Source: Acanthococcus lagerstroemiae
Lineage: Eukaryota; Arthropoda; Insecta; Hemiptera; Eriococcidae
Length of the DNA stretch: 64,000 nucleotides
Reading direction: 5' to 3'
Assembly: GCA_031841125.1 (NCBI GenBank)
Contig: CM063112.1
Location: forward strand, 65,740,057-65,804,056
In this document: positions 59,280 to 64,000 of the stretch, piece by piece
Layout: each line of letters begins with the position of its first letter
Position numbering within the stretch: position 1 is the first letter of the stretch
Notes under the pieces: generated by a model
What the model saw: only the letters and a program-made list of their open reading frames with translations
Databases searched by the model: none
What the model was told of the DNA's origin: nothing
Program-made: the position numbers and the translations under genes

Positions 59280-61309
59280 ATGCCTTATGGTAACGACAGT
59301 AAGTTCTAGTCTTTCTATATTACGTTAGTATAATTTAGGCGAGCTGTCTTCAGTTTTGAACATCGAAATAATGGCTGTATTAAAACGTTATCTGTATTCA
59401 CGAGATTTCATTTCTATTTGTTTAGACAATCAACCTAACACCAAAGATTCACCGGAGGAAAAACGCCAAAAAATTATTGATGAAGTGAGTCACATCAACA
59501 TTTTTCTACATGCATATCTTTTTGTAACACATATTCCTATTTTACGTTTAAAAATACTTCTGGTTATTTGTAAAGGAAGTGAAAGAAAAGGAACAACTCA
59601 TAGAAAAAACCCAAGATATTCTCGTCCTTCGTGAGATTGCCAAATCCGAGATTCGATCCAATGTTCGACGACGGCTCCTACTGGAAGAGGAGAAAGTCCT
59701 ACTGGAAGAGGAGAAAGCCGAATATAAAAGCAAGTTGGAGGCATCGGAGAGAGATAAGGTAAATTATTTTTTTCAAGCCATTTGAGTGCTACTGCTCGAT
59801 TTCAAACTCTTGAATAATATCGTATCGATCGATAGGTTCAATTAGAACGAAGACTTGAAGACATACTTTGGCCGGTGCGAGTTCGCAACCTAATTTTCAA
59901 GGTAGAGGTCATCTTTGCGATCGATAAATTAGACGTTTGTTATCAGTGTGCACATTTCCGAATCATAATTTTTCTTGAGATCATATGTCGATTGACTTAC
60001 CCGTCACAATGTTCGTGAAAATTTGTAGCTTAAAATGAGGTTTTCGGTTTTCTTTTCTCGTACGAGCTATTTCTGAATCATAATTTATGCCGAATATGAA
60101 AGCCATTTTAGATTCCTTTTGTCACAAATTTATTTATCGAATCGTATCGTTTATTTTTCCCATTTGTCGACGAAATATTGTGTGATAAGTATTCTTCGGG
60201 TTCATTCAAATTTTTCTTGAGATCATGTGTCGATTGATTTATCTGTAAAAATTCGTAGCTGATAAGTTTTTTCACGTACGAGTTATTTTTGAGTCATCAT
60301 GAGCTAAATATGAAAGCCATTTTCAGATTATTAATAGCCTTTGTATAAAAAATATATCTTTCGAGATAATGTTTTCAAGACCTCTACAACATATTGGGAG
60401 GTAAAAATTCTGCGTATGTCGATTTTTTTCTCATTTTTCATGAAATAATCTATGAATGAACAGTATCGATATGATCAGTATTTGAACGACATCAGAATTG
60501 TGAGAGTGAGCAATCTGATGTACAAAATTCATTGTATTCATTTTCCGAAATCTATGAATGCAAGTAAATTAAATTTCTTAAAATCTAGGGAAAATGTTCA
60601 TTGTAGAACATTAAATTGGGATAGATGATTCACTGTACTTCTAACTTCTGGTTTATGATGAGTTTATGAATGTAATTTTGCATTCAGGACGTGAATTACT
60701 CGTTCTATAAAAATAAATTCCAAATTTGGTTTCCAATGATACATATAGTTTACAAATTTGTTAATCATGTTTTCATACAATCTATTTTAACATTTCTTGA
60801 ATACAAAATAGACATACTTAAGAGGTAATATTTGAAACTTTCAGGAATGTTATGAAAAAGTATTACGTATCATCAGTGTACGATCGAAACTTGAAAATTT
60901 CGTGGACAAAAACTATCCATTGAGAATAAACAGTAAAACCAGCGAAACCGTTTATGGAAAGCCCGATTCTTCGTACTGCGATGCGCTTAACGAAATGCTA
61001 GTTTCCCAGAATGTAAGGTTTACGCAAGACGTGTTTATTGTAATGATCCGGAATCGTTTGGATGATAGAAATATAACACCAGCGGTTTTTATGAAATTCG
61101 CACGCTGGTTATATAATCAAATGAGCGATAAATTGTGCCACAAGGTGGCACAATTTAGTCCACCATTACCCAAGTTTGATGATGACAGAGCAATAAAGGA
61201 AATGCTAAAAGCTGTAGAAATTGACGAAGATGATCCGGCTGTCATTTGTATACAGATCATTTTACAACCCCTGGATTTACCGCCTATCGTAACAGGAACC
61301 ACTCCATAG
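59280..61309 (+). CDS. Unknown four-exon gene, coiled coil plus C-terminal domain, 265 aa
   Basis: Exons: 59,280-59,298 (donor GTAAGT), 59,354-59,484 (donor GTGAGT), 59,576-59,758 (donor GTAAAT), 60,845-61,309 (acceptor TTTCAG). Phases agree throughout and give 265 residues with no stop. The N-terminus is MPYGNDILNIEIMAVLKRYL. The middle is a charged coiled coil (RRRLLLEEEKVLLEEEKAEY). The last exon is a compact domain with YCDALNEMLVSQNVRFTQD, AVFMKFARWLYNQMSDKLCH and a Pro-rich end. A polyadenylation signal follows at 61,487. No known family is recognised. Introns set it apart from the intronless polymerase cluster, so it is either a host gene or host-type cargo between the cluster and the right-hand outward gene. 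Confidence 0.7.
59969..60335. repeat. Diverged duplication inside the last intron
   Basis: TTTTTCTTGAGATCATATGTCGATTG... (59,969-60,115) and TTTTTCTTGAGATCATGTGTCGATTG... (60,211-60,335) share start, middle (TACGAGCTATTT / TACGAGTTATTT) and end (ATATGAAAGCCATTTT). Noncoding, within intron 3 of the four-exon gene. Confidence 0.8.
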
Positions 61310-61486
61310 ATTTCTGCGATTTATAGTCAAAATTTTGTTTTTTTTATTTTAGAATTTTTTTAAACAAATTTTTATCTACCCATTTAAGAGGTCAAGACAA
61401 TATTAGAATGTAAGATTTCCTTTATTTGAATTTGTCTACGTATTGATGTAGTAATTGTAGAATTTTGATATTAGTCTGTAATTTCA

Positions 61487-61492
61487 AATAAA
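61487..61492 (+). terminator. Polyadenylation signal AATAAA of the four-exon gene
   Basis: AATAAA 178 bp after the stop codon at 61,309, in otherwise T-rich 3' UTR-like sequence. It supports the plus-strand gene model. Confidence 0.6.
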
Positions 61493-61812
61493 AATAATTC
61501 ATTTTTCGCTCCATAGTTGTGCCAGTTTATTGATGTGAACGACTCGACAAGTTTTGAAAAAAAAAATCAATTAACATAAAATTTGATCAGTTCCATCGTA
61601 AAACTATCGTACACAGAGATATATCAAATATGAATCGTGAAGATTATCAATAACAATCCGTAAATATTAAAAATTTTACGTTGAATCTGTTCACACTGAT
61701 CATGAAATTAAAAAAAATTTTCGCGTTGAATTTGTTCACCCTGAACTGGTTGACCACGTCGAAGTGACTACGTGTCTTTCTCTTTCCAATACGCACTTAA
61801 AATTGGTTTAAC

Positions 61813-62094
61813 ATGGCTGACGGGAATAACATAAATCTTCTGTTATTAAGTGAATTAAACGCTTTGATGAAGACAGTTAATAAAGCTTCTCAGAGTAAGG
61901 AAGAATTGAATTCTTTGAGAAATAGTATAATGATTGGTGATATTAAAATTTGTAATAAACATTTAAAGTCTTGTATTCGTGATCTATTAAATTTAAAATT
62001 TGATCGTTCTAAATCAAATCATAAATTATATGGAGAGGAACTCAATGCTTATTTGACGAGTAAGTTGATTATTTTTGTTTTATACCAAAGGTAA
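61813..62094 (+). CDS. Unknown protein, right outward-facing gene, 3' truncated
   Basis: ATG at 61,813 starts MADGNNINLLLLSELNALMK with KASQSKEELNSLRNS, then KICNKHLKSCIRDLLNLKFD and KLYGEELNAYLTSK. It aligns along its whole length with the minus-strand gene at 50,703-50,018, and even the leader before the ATG is similar (TGGTTTAAC-ATG here, TGGTTCAAC-ATG there). This copy stops after about 93 residues, where the other continues for 120 more. GTAAGT at 62,059 could be a donor, and T11-CAG near 62,335-62,348 an acceptor, so it may be spliced into an unseen exon instead. It is followed at once by the outer repeat. Function unknown. Confidence 0.55.
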   Translation: MADGNNINLLLLSELNALMKTVNKASQSKEELNSLRNSIMIGDIKICNKHLKSCIRDLLNLKFDRSKSNHKLYGEELNAYLTSKLIIFVLYQR

Positions 62095-62106
62095 GAAAAT
62101 TTTATA

Positions 62107-62560
62107 AGAGAAAGGGTTGAAAAATAGGAAATTGATGGAACTTGGATACAAATTTATAAAATTTTCGAATAAGAGGAGATGGAAAACAATTGTGAAAATA
62201 ATTAATATTAGCTTAAAAACAGTTAAATCTTCAATATGAAATTTTAGGGAAATTTGTTTTTTCTTGGGAACAGAAAAATGGGGAGAAAGTAAAAGAAATC
62301 TTCAAGTGGGCTAGAATAAATGTAATGTATCATTTTTTTTTTTCAGAGGTGAAAAATGGGGAAAGAAGTGAAAGAAATCTTCAACTATGCCAAGAGTATT
62401 ATTACCTATCAAGATGATGATTTCTATGAGAGAAAGAGTTGAAAGATAGGAAATTGATATAATTTGGATACAACATTTATAAATTTCAAACTAGGGATGA
62501 ATGTGAAAGATTAAAATTATCCTTAAAAATAGTTATTCTATCGCTTTTGTTATTTCATAA
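62107..62560 (+). repeat. Outer repeat, right side, two direct copies
   Basis: Copy 1 (62,107-62,330) starts GAGAAAGGGTTGAAAAATAG and ends near GAAAAATGGGGAGAAAGTAA. Copy 2 (62,424-62,560) starts GAGAAAGAGTTGAAAGATAG and runs into the distorted end zone at AAAAAATGGGGG. Both are in the opposite orientation to 49,300-49,512. Copy 2 is the closer match to the left copy. Confidence 0.8.
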
Positions 62561-64000
62561 AAAATGGGGGTTTTCCCCCTTTTTTGAAACCGGGGAAAAA
62601 ACCTAGGGAAAATTTAACTTGGGGAAAAAAGGGGAAAAATTTTTGTTTTTTAAATTTTAAAAAACAAAAAACAAAAATTTAGGGGTTTAATAATGTGGGT
62701 TTTTTCCCCCCTTTGGGGAAACAGTTATTGAAGGGTTTTTTAGTTTTGGGGGGTGCTGGTTTTAATTTTTTTAAACCCCGTTTTTAAAATTTTTATGTGG
62801 TACCCGTGGAACCATTCAAAACCCACAACTAAGATACCCCTTTTTATTAAAAAAAGGGGAATAAATTTTAGTAACGTTCCGGACAATTCGTTTTTGGGGA
62901 AATTCCCCCCCTTTAAAAAAAATTTCACCAAGGATTTTGTATTCCACGCATTATGGAAACATTGTTTAAAAAAATAACTCTTTTTAATGTAGCTTTATGA
63001 AGAAAAAACCCTTTTTTTTTTGGGGGGTTTGAAAAACTTGGAAAAATTTGGGGGGTGGAAAATTTAAATTTAAAAAACCCCCAAAAACCGTTTCCCCAAA
63101 CCCTTTTTTTATTTTAAACCAATCAAAATTTTTCCCGTTTTAAAAAGGTTGATATTTAAAAAAAAAAAATTTTTTAAAAAAGGGGGGATATGAAAGTCCG
63201 GATAATTATTTCGGGTTCGGTGTTATTTTTAGCAAAAATTTCCAGATTGGAGCTGGGAAAAAAAGGAAAAGGGGGAGGGAGTAGACCGTCAAAAAAATAG
63301 GAAATTTTTTTTTGGGGGGTAAATGAAAAAAAAGGAATTCTTTACTAAAATTTTAATATCAAAGGGAAATTGGAAAGACCCTTTTGAGAAAAGGGGTTTG
63401 GGGGGAAAAGGAAAAATTTTTTTTGACCCTATAAAAAAAAGTTTGGTGATATAAAAATTTCTAAAAAAGTTTATACATTTTTTTAAAAAAATTTTTTTTC
63501 TTTTTGACTAAAAAGGAAAAAAAAAAAGGAAATTTACTGCTGCTTAGTTCTAATTGTTTGTGTGTGAAAGAAAAAGCGAACTAAATATGCTTAAAATCAA
63601 AAGAAAGCCTTTCAAAAATGGGGAAGGGGAAAGTGTGGTCCAAACAGCCTAAAAAAAATTGGGAAAAAAGTGGGCAAAATAATGATGGGCCCGACGGGGA
63701 AAAAAAAAAACAAAAAAAAGAAAAAAATTTTTTTCCTTTTTGGGAAAATTTTTAAAGGGACACCCCGGAAAATTTTTTGGGCTATTTAAATTTTTTATTG
63801 AAAACCATCCACAATCAAATGATGGGAAAAATTATATTAACCCGGGAGGGTTTTTCAAAATGTAAATTTTAAATTTTTAAAAAAACTGCTTGTTTTCCCC
63901 CAAAAGGTAAAAGCTTTGGGAAATTTAAAACCAAAATTTTTGGGAAAAAAAATTCAAAAAAAAAAAAAAAATTTTTTACCTTTTTTTTTTGGGAATAAAA
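62561..64000. other. Homopolymer-distorted sequence, probable assembly artefact
   Basis: From 62,561 to the end almost every base is part of a run of the same base (CCCCC, TTTTTT, GGGG, AAAAAA), unlike anything to the left. Normal words survive only in short islands, for example near 63,535-63,600. Real non-coding DNA of this genome is AT-rich but not run-inflated in all four bases. Open frames here are not meaningful. Coordinates and content of this part should not be trusted. Confidence 0.75.

Noticed and set aside
62740..62977. Open frames on both strands near the right end
   Set aside because: They lie in the homopolymer-distorted zone, so their frames are not reliable.

Overview
The window is eukaryotic nuclear DNA, AT-rich and dominated by repeats. 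It has GT-AG introns, DNA transposons (mariner, hAT, Harbinger-type), LINE remnants, satellite arrays, GGTAGGTA-type simple repeats and a P-element/THAP relic. This fits an arthropod, most likely an insect. A sap-feeding hemipteran such as a mealybug is a guess from repeat style, not a proof. Host genes are sparse.

Layout. 1-3.9 kb: AT-rich DNA without a gene. 3.9-13 kb: a diverged satellite array (unit about 113 bp) split by an RTE-like LINE, with inverted 240-bp repeats near its edges and a second LINE fragment. 16 kb: an internally deleted mariner. 17.5-21.8 kb: a GC-richer block with a decayed R1-type LINE. 22.5-23.6 kb: a 1.1-kb inverted repeat. 24.6 kb (minus): a first coding exon of a type II membrane protein, possibly a polypeptide GalNAc-transferase, with the rest lying to the left, perhaps outside the window. 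25.7-35.8 kb: MITEs, an integrase-bearing inverted-repeat element, and a nested hAT-like element. 39.97-41.71 kb (minus): a complete two-exon secreted cyclase / kynurenine-formamidase-like gene, the best host gene. 42-47.5 kb: foldback and TIR elements and tandem repeats. 48.2-49.3 kb: a THAP9/P-element-like relic.

50.0-58.8 kb is the most unusual part. It is a compact, very AT-rich cluster of mostly intronless genes around a protein-primed-type family B DNA polymerase with an embedded endonuclease-VII-like zinc domain, as in Polinton/Maverick and adintovirus-like elements. Around it lie a zinc-finger protein, a coiled-coil protein, a helix-turn-helix protein, acidic small proteins and a small gene with a decayed paralogue. 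I see no integrase, capsid, protease or packaging ATPase. Related genes occur at both outer sides in opposite, outward orientation (50.0-50.7 kb minus; 61.8-62.1 kb plus), and beyond each lies a copy of one repeat, also inverted. Together these outline a possible 13-kb element. A four-exon gene of unknown function (59.28-61.31 kb) sits between the cluster and the right-hand copy.

Several genes in 48-58.2 kb are broken by single-base frame changes, mostly apparent one-base losses in or beside short homopolymers. The last 1.4 kb (62.56-64.0 kb) looks like homopolymer-distorted, unpolished sequence. Both decay and assembly error must therefore be considered before calling the cluster dead.
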